Part shown: positions 27,873-36,576 of the stretch, in pieces
How the letters are laid out: the number at the start of each line of letters is the position of its first letter
Numbering within the stretch: position 1 is the first letter of the stretch
DNA from: Stereum hirsutum FP-91666 SS1
Lineage: Eukaryota > Basidiomycota > Agaricomycetes > Russulales > Stereaceae
Length of the DNA: 36,576 nucleotides
Direction: 5' to 3'
Assembly (NCBI RefSeq): GCF_000264905.1
Contig: NW_006763152.1
Location: 369,309-405,884, forward strand
Program-made: the position numbers and the translations under genes
The notes under the pieces: generated by a model
The model's input: the letters and a program-made list of their open reading frames with translations, nothing else
Told to the model about the DNA's origin: nothing
The model's database searches: none

Positions 27873-30080
27873 TTAGAGTGACTCCATGATCTGATTCAGA
27901 TATCTAGCAACAGTCTCCGCGCCAGCCTTCACCTCCGCCTGATCCCTAACGATCACCATCTCCATCATCCTCGCAAACTTGTCCGGGTGCCATCTCAGCA
28001 ACGCATTCCTGACCCTCTGCTTATGTGACTGTCCTTCCGAGTGAAGTGGTGAAAGTATAAAGTCTCGTACGTCAAGGAACGTGATCTCTTCAGCATTGAA
28101 CGGTGGGTTGGCCATTGGCCATCGGATGCTCACGAATGTGAGGAAGCGTGTCGAACTCGTCGTGGTTGATAAAATTGTAGTCCAATCCGTCTCGTAGGCA
28201 GTCCAAGCTTCCAAGATGGCTCGGTCCGACCTTTGTCGACTGCGAGCCTCTCGCTGTGCCTTCTCCTTCCGCTTGTCCTCTTCTCTCGCCCTCTTCTCCT
28301 GTTTCTCCCTCTTTCGCCTCTCTTCTCTCTCTCTCTCCTTTCGCTCCCTCTCCATTTCCTTTCGCTCTTCTTCTCTCCTTCGCTCTTCTTCAGCTTTCCT
28401 CATCGCCTCCCTAAGCTTCGCCTGTCTCGCACGTTCCTCTTCGATCTTCCTCCTCGCCTCATGATCCTTGGTCCTATATTCCCTCAGCTCCGCCTCCAGC
28501 TCTTTCACCTTGATATTTAACAGACCAATCTTCTCGATCGACTCCTTCTTCTCCCGAATATACCTCTGCTCCGCCTCCACTACCTTTTGCATCGCATCCC
28601 TCGTCTGCTCCTGTGCATCCTTCTCCGCCGCCTTCACCGCAGTGAGACTCGATTCGAGTTTCCGCTTCGCCTGGTCGCTCCGTGAGAGCTGGCCTTCCGC
28701 GTTCTCTCTTCGCATCGTTTCTTCTCGAAGTCGACGTTGGGTGGTGGTCAGATCCTGCTGCGCCATGTCCAGTTCTCCTCGAAGCGTCAACGAGATGTTC
28801 TTCTCCGCCTCCAACGACTTCTCCAGACCGGTTCGAAGGTCCTTCTCCACCTTCAGCGTCCTCTGAGCCATCTCCAACTCGATCTCTCGAGTCATCCTGT
28901 CCTTCCGCTCAACGTCGAGCTCGAGTAATGCCGCCTCGCGCGCCGGGACTTCCAGCTGCACTGTAACCTCCAGCAATTCGTTCGCCTCCTTCGCCTCCTT
29001 CAATTGGTCGCCCAGCTCCTTGGCCTTCTTCTCCTCAACTTCTATCCGCTCCTCCAGCTCGTCCCTTTCGCCCGTAACCACCTCCCTGGTCTTCAACTCC
29101 TCCTCCGACAACGCCTTCATCCTCTCCAACTCCCAATCCAACTCTTCTACCCTCCGTACCTCTCCCTCCCACCTCCCCCTCATCTCCTCCCTCTCCGCCA
29201 CCACCACCTCCTTCACCGCTCTCAACCTCTCGACCTCTCGCTTCGCCTCACCCAACTGTCTCTCCGCCCTCTTCGCCTTCGTCTGCTCGTCCCCGAACTT
29301 TTGCAATAGCCTATCTCGAACGTCGTGCGTTTGTTGGAGTTTCAAAGTCAGAGAGGCGAGCTTGGAGTCGAGCGTCAGTTCTTTTGTCTGTATGTCGGAG
29401 AGTGTGGCATCGGCCTGGTCTTGGAGTTCGGCCTGCACTGAGGTTCGGACGCGAGACTCGAAGTCCTCCAGGTGGCCCTTCAGGTCTGGATGCGTGTCCG
29501 CGAAGTTGAACTTGAACACGGATCCGTCGTCTCCGTCTCCTTCCTCGGACGAACGGAGAGAGTCGTCGAGGGAGTCGAGCCGGTAAGCGAGGTGCTCGAG
29601 CATGTGGCGAGGGACTTTTAGGGTGTTCGAGTCCTTTGAACTCGAGAAAGAGGACCAGGGGCGGTCTTCGAAGTGGTCTGGATGAGATGGTTCGGACGTG
29701 ACGAGGTCATGCGAGAGATCGGCTAGATCGGATATTGTGTGGACGAGCGATCTGAGGAGGTTGTGTAGGTGCGAGGAGAAGGAGGATTCTAGGAGGGTGA
29801 GGAGGTCCGGCCATTGAGATTTGTGTGGCGTCGAGAGCGGTGGGCGTTGTGGCGGAGAGTCGAGCACATCCTTGGAGATGATTTGGATGGGCGATGCGAG
29901 TTGTGTGGTCGAATATGAAGGAGATGAAGAGGTGAAGTGGCTCGTTGACGTTGTTGGTGTCAGTGTTGGTGTTGGAAGTGAGAAGATGGAGTCGGAAAGG
30001 TCGATGCTAGTATTGGCCGAAGACCCGAATGAGGCGTCGGACAAGTACAATGGAGGGTGGACGAAGGAAGGAGAATTCAT
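27873..30080 (-). CDS. Coiled-coil protein with J-like C-terminal domain, 735 aa
   Basis: A single open frame on the minus strand; the start MNSPSFVHPPLYLSD at 30080 is preferred over the in-frame Met at 30122. Residues 1-130 are Ser/Thr-rich and disordered; 130-230 contain DLADLSHDLVTSEP; about 230-620 are a dense coiled coil ending in a basic EERRREEERKEMERERKERE-type helix. The last 110 residues form a conserved domain with ILEAWTAYETDW, FNAEEITFLDVRDFIL and ALLRWHPDKFARM. RWHPDKF recalls the HPD-containing helix region of J-like domains, as in NFKBIL1-type proteins. It may recruit Hsp70 or act as a scaffold. It converges with the aldolase gene 149 bp away. Confidence 0.8.
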   Translation of the reverse strand: MNSPSFVHPPLYLSDASFGSSANTSIDLSDSIFSLPTPTLTPTTSTSHFTSSSPSYSTTQLASPIQIISKDVLDSPPQRPPLSTPHKSQWPDLLTLLESSFSSHLHNLLRSLVHTISDLADLSHDLVTSEPSHPDHFEDRPWSSFSSSKDSNTLKVPRHMLEHLAYRLDSLDDSLRSSEEGDGDDGSVFKFNFADTHPDLKGHLEDFESRVRTSVQAELQDQADATLSDIQTKELTLDSKLASLTLKLQQTHDVRDRLLQKFGDEQTKAKRAERQLGEAKREVERLRAVKEVVVAEREEMRGRWEGEVRRVEELDWELERMKALSEEELKTREVVTGERDELEERIEVEEKKAKELGDQLKEAKEANELLEVTVQLEVPAREAALLELDVERKDRMTREIELEMAQRTLKVEKDLRTGLEKSLEAEKNISLTLRGELDMAQQDLTTTQRRLREETMRRENAEGQLSRSDQAKRKLESSLTAVKAAEKDAQEQTRDAMQKVVEAEQRYIREKKESIEKIGLLNIKVKELEAELREYRTKDHEARRKIEEERARQAKLREAMRKAEEERRREEERKEMERERKEREREERRKREKQEKRAREEDKRKEKAQREARSRQRSDRAILEAWTAYETDWTTILSTTTSSTRFLTFVSIRWPMANPPFNAEEITFLDVRDFILSPLHSEGQSHKQRVRNALLRWHPDKFARMMEMVIVRDQAEVKAGAETVARYLNQIMESL

Positions 30081-30494
30081 GCTGCTCCAAATTTTCGTGG
30101 TTATATGACTTTCGTATCGCAAGCGCTATGGGTATGCAAAGAATGTAAGCCTTCGGCCTCGATGGTCCCACCAGAAATGGCTCCGGAAACACTGGGACGC
30201 ACCTCGCTCCGTGTGACAATTCAAAGAGGCGTACAATCTGCTAGCACTTATATTGCACAAAGTCGTCGCTAGGCTACCTCCAAGGTGTTCTGATGTTGTA
30301 CTCGTGCTCCTAAAGATAGCTGCTTGACACTTAAAGCAGTAGGTCGTCTTTCGAGCAACTTCCGAAACACCCTTGCGTGCGGTTTACACGTGGGAGGTGT
30401 ATATACTAACGTTGAAGCACAAGTGACGAGATATATTCTTGTAGCGTCCCAGACACGTCGGAGAAGATACGTTCAGTCTTCAGCAGGGGGATAT
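30081..30494. other. Intergenic region
   Basis: Upstream region of the coiled-coil gene, ending where arm B of the duplication starts. No gene is seen. Confidence 0.35.
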
Positions 30495-30658
30495 AAGCAT
30501 GTACGGTGAGCACGTAGAGGAACTGAAGCAAGGAGCCGGCACTAATTTCATCATGAACGCGTCGCGTCGTTCCCCGAAAATGGGCGTTGTTTGCTCTTGT
30601 TTGGATAGGTGGCGAGACATCCCTCGCCACGTCAGCGCCGAGATGTTCGTCTAACATC

Positions 30659-30797
30659 CATCTTGATCGTCTGGTCTTTTCCTTGTTACCTCTCACTTGC
30701 CCAACCCCTTTAGCTCACGGCATTCGAACTCTGCTGCAGCGCACGCAGACGAGACTGGACATCTTGATCGTCTGGTCTTTTCCTTGTTACCTCTCAC
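30659..30797. repeat. Direct repeat of 38 bp, 101-bp period
   Basis: The segment starting CATCTTGATCGTCTGGTC is present at 30659-30696 and again at 30760-30797, identical in both. Arm A has one diverged copy near 10570-10600, so the second was gained in arm B. Confidence 0.8.
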
Positions 30798-31063
30798 AAC
30801 GCTGCAGGTATATCGTACGGCATATCTGTACTAGGGCTCGCTTGGGTGGGTCCTTTTCACTATCGCGCTCTCGTTGTCTCCTTCAGCAGCTCGAGGTGCA
30901 ACCTACCAGTTGATAAGCGTGCATACAACTTCAAGTTGAATCATCATGGCTTGATGCAAAGTGGCAGACCACCACATTATTAGAGAAAGTGACTCTAAGT
31001 ATAAAGTCTTCGCCACATCCTTCGTTTCCTCACCTCGCAGCTTCATACATATACCTCCTCCGA

Positions 31064-31512
31064 CTAGCAAACCGGAGCACTACCGTAATTCGTTGCGGAA
31101 CTACCCTTCCCCCTGCTCGAGCAGCACTTCACCATCGCACCAGTGTCGACGCTGTTGCCAGCGGGACCTGAGTACGGCCAGCACTCGGTCGAAACTTCGT
31201 TGAAGTACGCCTTCTGGTTCACGGCGGCGCAACAGTCCTTCGTGACTTGGTAGTTGGCGCATCCTGAGCCGTCGAGAGCGTCGGTGCAGATCTCTGGGTC
31301 ACCTAGAATTATCACAATGTCAACATGGCTCGATGACCACGAAGGAAGACAAGTTGTTTACCACGACGGAGAAGGGAAGCGTCTGAAGTAGGAGTGATGT
31401 CAGCTCGGTGTACATCGTCGGGATAGGCTGGTGTATACTCACTGGCAACATTCATGATTGTCAAGTAGACAACGCAGAGAGCGACCGAGGACATGAAACG
31501 TGCAGAGAACAT
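31064..31512 (-). CDS. Small secreted cysteine-rich protein, Kex2-processed (copy 2B)
   Basis: Exons are 31512-31443, 31382-31362 (21-nt microexon) and 31302-31064, giving 109 aa. It is the near-identical partner of copy 2A: signal peptide MFSARFMSSVALCVVYLTIM, microexon ending SLLRR, mature domain from GDPEICTDALDGSGC. Differences include GD for GG right after the dibasic site, and KCCSSRG for KCCGSRG. Exon sizes are identical to copy 2A and there is no frameshift, so it is probably functional. The TATA element CCTATAAATAT lies at about 31605-31615. Confidence 0.82.
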
Positions 31513-31604
31513 CTATGGCAGCGTTTGCTAGGAAGGGTATTTGGGAGAGATAGGATTTGACGAGGAGGAGGATGGTGAGGGAGTTCGAGCGGACTGACCT
31601 GATA

Positions 31605-31615
31605 TTTATAGGTAA
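31605..31615 (-). promoter_or_regulatory. TATA box of secreted-peptide gene 2B
   Basis: CCTATAAATAT on the minus strand, about 95 bp upstream of the ATG, at the same spacing as in arm A. Confidence 0.55.
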
Positions 31616-32135
31616 CCGTCCGTACGGGTACGTCTACTTCGTCTCTTGAGATCGGTCACTGGGTGGGTTTCTCTCCACGCGAATCTTGGTATGTGGGGTT
31701 CCCTGCACATGGATTGTAACTCACCGTACAGTGCACATCCACACCCAATATTCACCGTTGATATTGGGGTTCGAGCTGGTAGTTCTATCAGTCGTCCAAA
31801 GACCTCCACCTCCGTGCATTTCCCCTCAATCATTCGCGATCGAGAGAATCGAGAGCATGATGGATAATATCATTATGTTCGTGCTTACTCATCCACTATG
31901 AAAGAGGTCGAAGTGATCGTCGAGCCTTTCAAGGACTTCTGTACTCTGTCGACGGTGTCGCCGTTTTGTTCACAAACTGGCTCTAAGTGTAGTGTCACAC
32001 CAAAATAGCCCGAAGCTTTCACGAAGATCCATCGCAGCCATAGAGACAATCGAATGCAGGGCAACTTCGCTGCCATACCTTTGTGCTGGCCTGGTACTAA
32101 TACATGAGCCGTGCTCACACGACGTTTTGAGCGCC
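31616..32135. other. Upstream region of peptide gene 2B
   Basis: Closely similar to arm A 9260-9767. It includes the region equivalent to the MITE insertion point near 32140-32150. Confidence 0.4.
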
Positions 32136-32480
32136 TCATATTGAGCGTGTGAGATATAAATAACCGTGATGTACTGAAGGACCCCGCTTCTTTGGACTCC
32201 TATCTTGCGGCGGTGAAGTGATCTTTGGCAACAATGATAGTTTTCGGGCACGTTTCGCTAACTCGTCTGCCTCTGATGGCGTTGCGACGATCATGCACAG
32301 GACAGGGAAATGATCTTGCCAGAGTTGTGTGTACCCCTCTTTCACCTGGACAAAATAACTCTCGATGCACTACTTCTAGTAATATGCAAGGAGAATACAC
32401 CGTCACTTCACAGTGTATCCTTTGGTGAGAGATGGCAAGTGGACAATGAGAATGATGGTCGGTGCCACCGCCACAACACT
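32136..32480 (-). pseudogene. Gene fragment conserved in both arms (arm B copy)
   Basis: On the minus strand, VVAVAPTIILIVHLPSLTKG then YT can be joined through a 66-nt intron-like segment (donor ACT|GTGAAG, acceptor TTGTCCAG) to VKEGYTQLWQDHFPVLCMIV then ATPSEADELAKRARKLSLL. The frame is open here where arm A has TGA. No start or upstream exons are found, so a remnant is more likely than a working gene. No family is recognised. Confidence 0.35.
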
Positions 32481-33040
32481 ACTCATCCTGGCCGGCGTCT
32501 ATTTTCCGAAACACTCAGAACTGAGAAAACATATCTCCCAGTCAGCGAATGATCAACTGACCAGAGTGATCTCGCCCGCCTTGTGTCGTCCAGGTGAGGA
32601 GACTGCCAAGATATTGTGCACTTGTGTACCAGTTGTCATTTTGACGGTTCAGCCTTGGGAGCTGTCGACCCACCGTCTTTGATTTGATTCATTCCAAAGG
32701 GCTCCTTTGGATTCGTGAAGAGAGTCAAGCAATCCCCCTCTCGTATGATACCTTTGCTGAGACCGAAGCTGCCATATTCCGCTGGGTGTTATACGGGATG
32801 TCTTTGGTGTTTCCTCGAGCACTGACTGTTCGATTTATCGTGCAAGCATACCTTCCGGTGAGTGAGCTCCGTCTCATTTCCAGCCCATTAGCTCATGTAT
32901 CCAGCCCAGACATTTCACGACCCCACCTCTACATAGGAGATGTATTCCGAATGCACTGCCGTATTAAGCTCGAATGAAACGCAGCCCATCGCGGTGAGCG
33001 CTTGTTCACCCGTAAGTATTCAGATGATATATCCACTCGA
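32481..33040. other. Diverged spacer of arm B
   Basis: Matches arm A about 8110-8600 in reverse with many differences. No intact gene is seen. Confidence 0.35.
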
Positions 33041-33045
33041 AATCA

Positions 33046-33197
33046 CTGTGAACTGCGCCGCCGTCAACCAGCAGGCGTACTTCAACGAGGCAGAGAAGCA
33101 GTGCCAGCCGTACGGTGGACATCTCGGGAACAGCGTCGACACGGGTGCTATGGTTAAGTGCTGCTCGAGCAGGGGTCGCGGAAGCAAGGCTGTCTAG
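33046..33197 (+). pseudogene. Truncated secreted-peptide gene 1B
   Basis: Only the C-terminal part of the cysteine domain remains, from CAAVNQQAYFNE through GNSVDTGAMVKCCSSRGRG to the stop TAG. The signal peptide exon, the microexon, the first part of exon 3 and the promoter are missing. At about 33050 the sequence jumps from spacer (matching arm A near 8108) straight into codons matching arm A near 7326. An upstream ATG keeps the frame open but gives no signal peptide, so secretion would be lost. Confidence 0.75.
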
Positions 33198-33856
33198 CTG
33201 ATACGATCATGAAGCTTTGAGGAGGACGGGGTAGAGACTGGATGGTGCGCGGTGTTGAGCGGCGAACGTATACTTACTATTAATATCTTCGACGACTTCC
33301 GAGGACTTGATTATTTATGGGCACCGGCTTCGGTCGAACGTTATGATGAGCACGATGTTGAATGAACCAGTTATTTGACGGATTATTTAGACCTGTAAGG
33401 CTTGTGAAGTCGAAATCACAACCTCCTTTGCTTCTTTTACATTCCCGTATATCAGATATGAGTGGTCGTAGGGCGATGGTGTTCCGAATGCTGTTGGGGC
33501 AAATAATTCATGGGAAGGAACGGACGGTAAGCCTCTCAATAAAATACTTTTCTTTCACACAAGGCTATTCACCCTGTCATTAGATCAACGGTGGTGCGAG
33601 GAGAATGAAGCATGTTTTTTGATCAACCAGGTCATACTCGGAGCAGGACTTTCTAAGAGTCATCTAGTGCGTGTGCCATCCATCTACGAGATTGGAATCA
33701 GTAGTACAAGAGATTGGAGTTTCAAAAAAAGAAAACGAGACAAATGTTCACAGCGAAGCTCACTTGAGACGCCAATGTAAAAGATAAGAAGGAGAGAAGA
33801 ACAGGAAGAGCATGTAGGTAAAAGGGCATCTAAGTTGAGCCGTTCATATAGACAGC
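33198..33856. other. Intergenic region at the right end of arm B
   Basis: Similarity to arm A ends near 33440. Beyond that, nothing is recognised before the 3' end of the next minus-strand gene. Confidence 0.35.
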
Positions 33857-36084
33857 TCAAACGTTTGCGTCCAAGGAAACCTTGAGGTAGCGTTTCTCAT
33901 CCGTATGCACAGGCAAGGAGCTAACCAGTCTATCCGCGGAGAGTTCACTGTCCCGATCGTGGAGATTAACGTTGTGAGATTCAGCATATTTGGCCCTGCC
34001 GGAGGCTTTGATTTCTTCGGTGATCTCCCACACGATGGAGAACAATCGAGCATTGGGCTTGACGGACACTATGTGAATATGAGTGTGGTTGTTCAATCAG
34101 TCTACCGTGCAATGCCGTGCAAGAAAGACCTATCCTCGTACTTGTTCGCTTTCCGAGAGGACTGTCCTTGAGGTATACGTCCACAGTCACTTGGATAAGC
34201 TCCCCAGCGTTGGCTTCTGGGCTGACTTGGTGACTAATCTGAAAAGAAAACATCCAACATCAGGCAATTGATCCGTGGCGTTTTCGTGTTTGCCCTTTTC
34301 TTCGCACAAAAAAAAAGCAACTCTACCTTCTCGAGGAACGTCTTGAATTCAGTCATGCGGGTTCTGTCTGCTTTCAACCCTTTCACAATATCTGCCTCGG
34401 ATTCCGCCCAATTCTGGAGCTGTGCAACCAAATGTTAGACATACCATTACGGGCCGCCCTGTCAATCAATCAGGACGAATTGTAATGGGTCTCACCCGCA
34501 ATGTCCCAAAACAATCCCTAATCTTGTTCCGGGCGCGGTCGAGCGAGCGCCTTACTTCGGAAGTTTCCACGTCGTGCGCGAGGATTTCCAGGCGGTCTAA
34601 AGTGACAGTTGCGGCGGATTCGAGAGTGGCGAATGTCTCGTCGAACGTCCTGCTCGGTCGGTGAATGTTAGAAACATTGCAGCACAATATACGTTTAGGA
34701 CTCACTCTTTGATCGCCGCAAGGTCATCTTGACTGGAAGTCTTTTGGTGCCACAGGAGGCGACAGGCCATAACCAATTGAAGGGACTCCCGGAGGTATGG
34801 CCTGCGAACAGAATTAACTTGCTTGACAAGTCTCGTGAAGGTCGTCGAAGAGAGTTCCATGGTCTGATCTCATGCCGATCATCAACATTCAAATCAACTT
34901 CTCGATTATGGAAACACTCACATGGTCCATCAAAATTGTGTGCTTGTGTTGGAGGGCGACTATATCCACCTTTTCTTCCTGAAGTTGGGTGGAGACAGTC
35001 TCCAAGAAGCTGAGTATCGCAGAACTGCGATAAGAGCGCTAGCCCATATATACCGCGCGAGGGGTAAGACCTACTTCGTCGCATCCTGCAATGCATTGGT
35101 CAAATTCTTTGGTAAACTCCACTTAGGATATTTCTCCGGGTGCGAGGACATCTCCATTGTTGAATTTATCATTATGGAAGACTCCATAGTCATGCCAATA
35201 ACCTTCTACATTGCTTATGTTAGTCCCTTGTGGGGCATCGCGTTGTTGCACAATTAGAATCTTACCTCCGTATCATTGGTACGTTTCCTCCAGAGTTTGG
35301 AGCGTAAGGTACTCACAACCCCAGAGAGCGTTCGGTAGCATTTCTTCGCTGTATCTCGCCTGATAGTAAAATATACAGTTGAGAATTTTTGAGCTTGTTC
35401 TTAGCAAACTGATTTACTTACCCTTCGTGTGGTATCTTCTCGAGGCCCTTCTTTATCCGTCCGACGAAAAAAGAAAGGAAAGACATGTTCCCACTCGTAC
35501 TATCGGAGGGATCCCAGGTCTCCTCATCCTCTGGTAGTCTACTTCCACCGCAAGCCGTCTGGAGAGATAATCACCCGCTGTGTGAGTTCAACGGCGTCTC
35601 AACCATATGAAGAAAGCTGTGCAGTACCTTGTAGATTTCGGTGCGCTTGACTTCCAAGACTTGGCTCATGAACACCGTCCTTTGAGTGACGAAAGTCTTC
35701 TTCATTTCTATCGTCTCATTGACCTCAAAGAGCGTTTCAAATTGACGGCACAAGGCAATCCGATTCTCCACGTGGTCAGTGAGTGTGAAGAGAAACCTGT
35801 CGCGGAATAGATAAGGACTCAATGATCAGCTTACCGTAAATAAGCATGATATCGAGACGCGAAGGAGCCAGGGGAATGACTTGCCCTTCAAGCCAGTCAA
35901 TAGCGTCCATATACTTCATATACCTGCTCCACCCGTCATCATCAGTCTTGAGCACTGACACATCGGAGTCGTGGATGTTATTATTGATAGCATCCCAGAT
36001 GATCTGCGACACCTTGAGAACATCAAGGAAGTCTTCGAAGTAGTACTCGGATGAGCAGAGATCGGCCCCGATGTACTGTACCAT
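33857..36084 (-). CDS. Hypothetical multi-exon protein, about 544 aa, with one unresolved frame junction
   Basis: Exons are 36084-35835, 35796-35628, 35558-35422, 35359-35266, 35205-35075, 35024-34922, 34863-34706, 34649-34496, 34419-34327, 34238-34106 and 34068-33857. From the second exon to the stop TGA at 33857, every GT-AG junction keeps frame. Recognisable stretches are mostly helical: DDDGWSRYMKYMDAIDWLEG, TLTDHVENRIALCRQFETLF, ETFATLESAATVTLDRLEIL, LQNWAESEADIVKGLKADRT, ending SIVWEITEEIKASG ... YLKVSLDANV. The only GT-AG option between the first two exons is a 38-nt intron and leaves the frame one base short, so there is a frameshift, a wrong exon choice or a sequence error there. The start may also lie further upstream. 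No known domain is recognised. Confidence 0.65.
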
Positions 36085-36442
36085 TCAGAACGGTTCGCCA
36101 CCCACTTGTGACCGTGACCAAAAACCTCACATTTCGCCACACCAGACGCTCATTGTGACCTGTGACCACACCCATTTTTCACCGCCTTCTCCGTACCATA
36201 GCTACTGAGTGTATGTCCTTCTAAATCAATCAAAATTCCTCTAAATATTCAGCTGTACTTATGACAAGGCTGCGTAGCGTACTTAAGTACTTAGACACTT
36301 ATAGCGGAGTTTAAAATATTTGTGGTACACGTAAGGCCACTCAGGTCATTTGCGCCACATGAGCGCAAATTGTTCGAGACATCCTGGTCTCACCCACATT
36401 TTGCTTGCTTGTTGTTCCCTCCGCCTGCAGACACTCATCAGT
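36085..36442. other. Shared upstream region of two divergent genes
   Basis: About 360 bp between the minus-strand gene and the plus-strand gene at 36443. It is AT-rich at 36210-36330 and holds a short palindromic ATTTGCGCCACATGAGCGCAAAT at about 36349-36371. It may act as a bidirectional promoter. Confidence 0.4.
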
Positions 36443-36576
36443 ATGCCACCTCCTGCAGCTGACAGTAGCTCCCATGAATTAAAGAATCTCCTCGACATGC
36501 CCCCTCATGCGAGAGAAGCTCTCCTTCCAGCTCCTGATTCCGGTGTTCTCGACTTCCTCAAGTTCGGACTCCCGGT
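36443..36576 (+). CDS. N-terminus of a hypothetical protein, cut by right edge
   Basis: An ATG at 36443 opens a frame that runs to the window end: MPPPAADSSSHELKNLLDMP then PHAREALLPAPDSGVLDFLK and FGLP. The composition is protein-like, and the frame is too short to have been called by length alone. A pyrimidine-rich stretch ending CTGCAG lies just upstream (about 36430), which may be a 3' splice site in the leader. The function cannot be judged from 44 residues. Confidence 0.5.
   Translation, partial: MPPPAADSSSHELKNLLDMPPHAREALLPAPDSGVLDFLKFGLP

Larger units (their letters stand above)
30495..33440. repeat. Arm B of the inverted segmental duplication
   Basis: Reverse-complement counterpart of about 6918-10762. 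It contains intact peptide gene 2B, the promoter block, the decayed gene fragment and a truncated gene 1B. It lacks the MITE and about 780 bp of gene 1, and has an additional internal tandem repeat at 30659-30797. Confidence 0.85.

Noticed and set aside
29004..29586. Plus-strand frames opposite the coiled-coil gene
   Set aside because: Antisense shadows giving Leu/Ser-rich peptides typical of reversed Glu/Lys codons.
35266..35317. Earlier donor GTGAGT at 35316 in exon 4 of the last minus-strand gene
   Set aside because: It keeps frame but implies a longer intron of about 111 nt; the donor at 35265 gives a 60-nt intron of usual size and coding-like sequence between. Both remain possible.

Overview
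The window looks like nuclear DNA of a filamentous basidiomycete, most likely an Agaricomycete. Genes are split by many short GT-AG introns (about 50-90 nt), CTNAY-type branch points are visible, there is no operon structure, small secreted cysteine-rich proteins are present, and one gene encodes a WW-WW-MyTH4-RhoGAP protein. All exon models were assembled by eye from reading frames and splice consensus; none has transcript support here.

Layout. 1-0.9 kb: a minus-strand gene end at the left edge and a 192-aa hypothetical gene. 2.2-3.5 kb: a two-exon mannose-1-phosphate guanylyltransferase of the bacterial ManC type (minus). 4.05-4.6 kb: a small three-exon coiled-coil protein (minus). 6.9-10.8 kb: arm A of an inverted segmental duplication, carrying two divergent genes for small secreted cysteine-rich proteins, a decayed gene fragment and a 267-bp MITE. 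11.7-12.1 kb: a different six-cysteine secreted peptide. 12.7-14.3 kb: a coiled-coil protein. 14.9-18.0 kb: a tandem array of tRNA-like cassettes. 18.6-24.8 kb: a 10-exon RhoGAP gene resembling ARHGAP39/Vilse. 26.5-27.7 kb: an HpcH/HpaI-type aldolase. 27.9-30.1 kb: a coiled-coil protein with a J-like C-terminus (minus). 30.5-33.4 kb: arm B of the duplication. 33.9-36.1 kb: an 11-exon hypothetical gene (minus). 36.4 kb: the start of a plus-strand gene leaving the window.

The most unusual element is a family of tRNA-shaped genes: twelve complete and one deleted unit in the array, plus four dispersed copies at 1.6, 5.9, 6.3 and 6.6 kb. Each has a good A box and B box, paired acceptor, D and T arms and an anticodon stem, but the 7-nt anticodon loop is replaced by a variable loop of 16-46 nt, with no consistent U33 or anticodon. 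Stem pairs change together between copies, and most copies are followed by an oligo-T terminator. This points to a transcribed structured RNA family rather than decaying tRNAs, although tRNA pseudogenes and unusual intron-bearing tRNAs remain alternatives.

The second system is the secreted peptide family. All intact copies carry a 21-nt microexon that encodes the dibasic (KR or RR) site just before the conserved cysteine domain, so maturation by a Kex2-like protease is predicted. The two duplication arms act as a natural comparison: arm B supplies the empty site for the MITE in arm A, and arm B has lost the first part of one peptide gene by a deletion.
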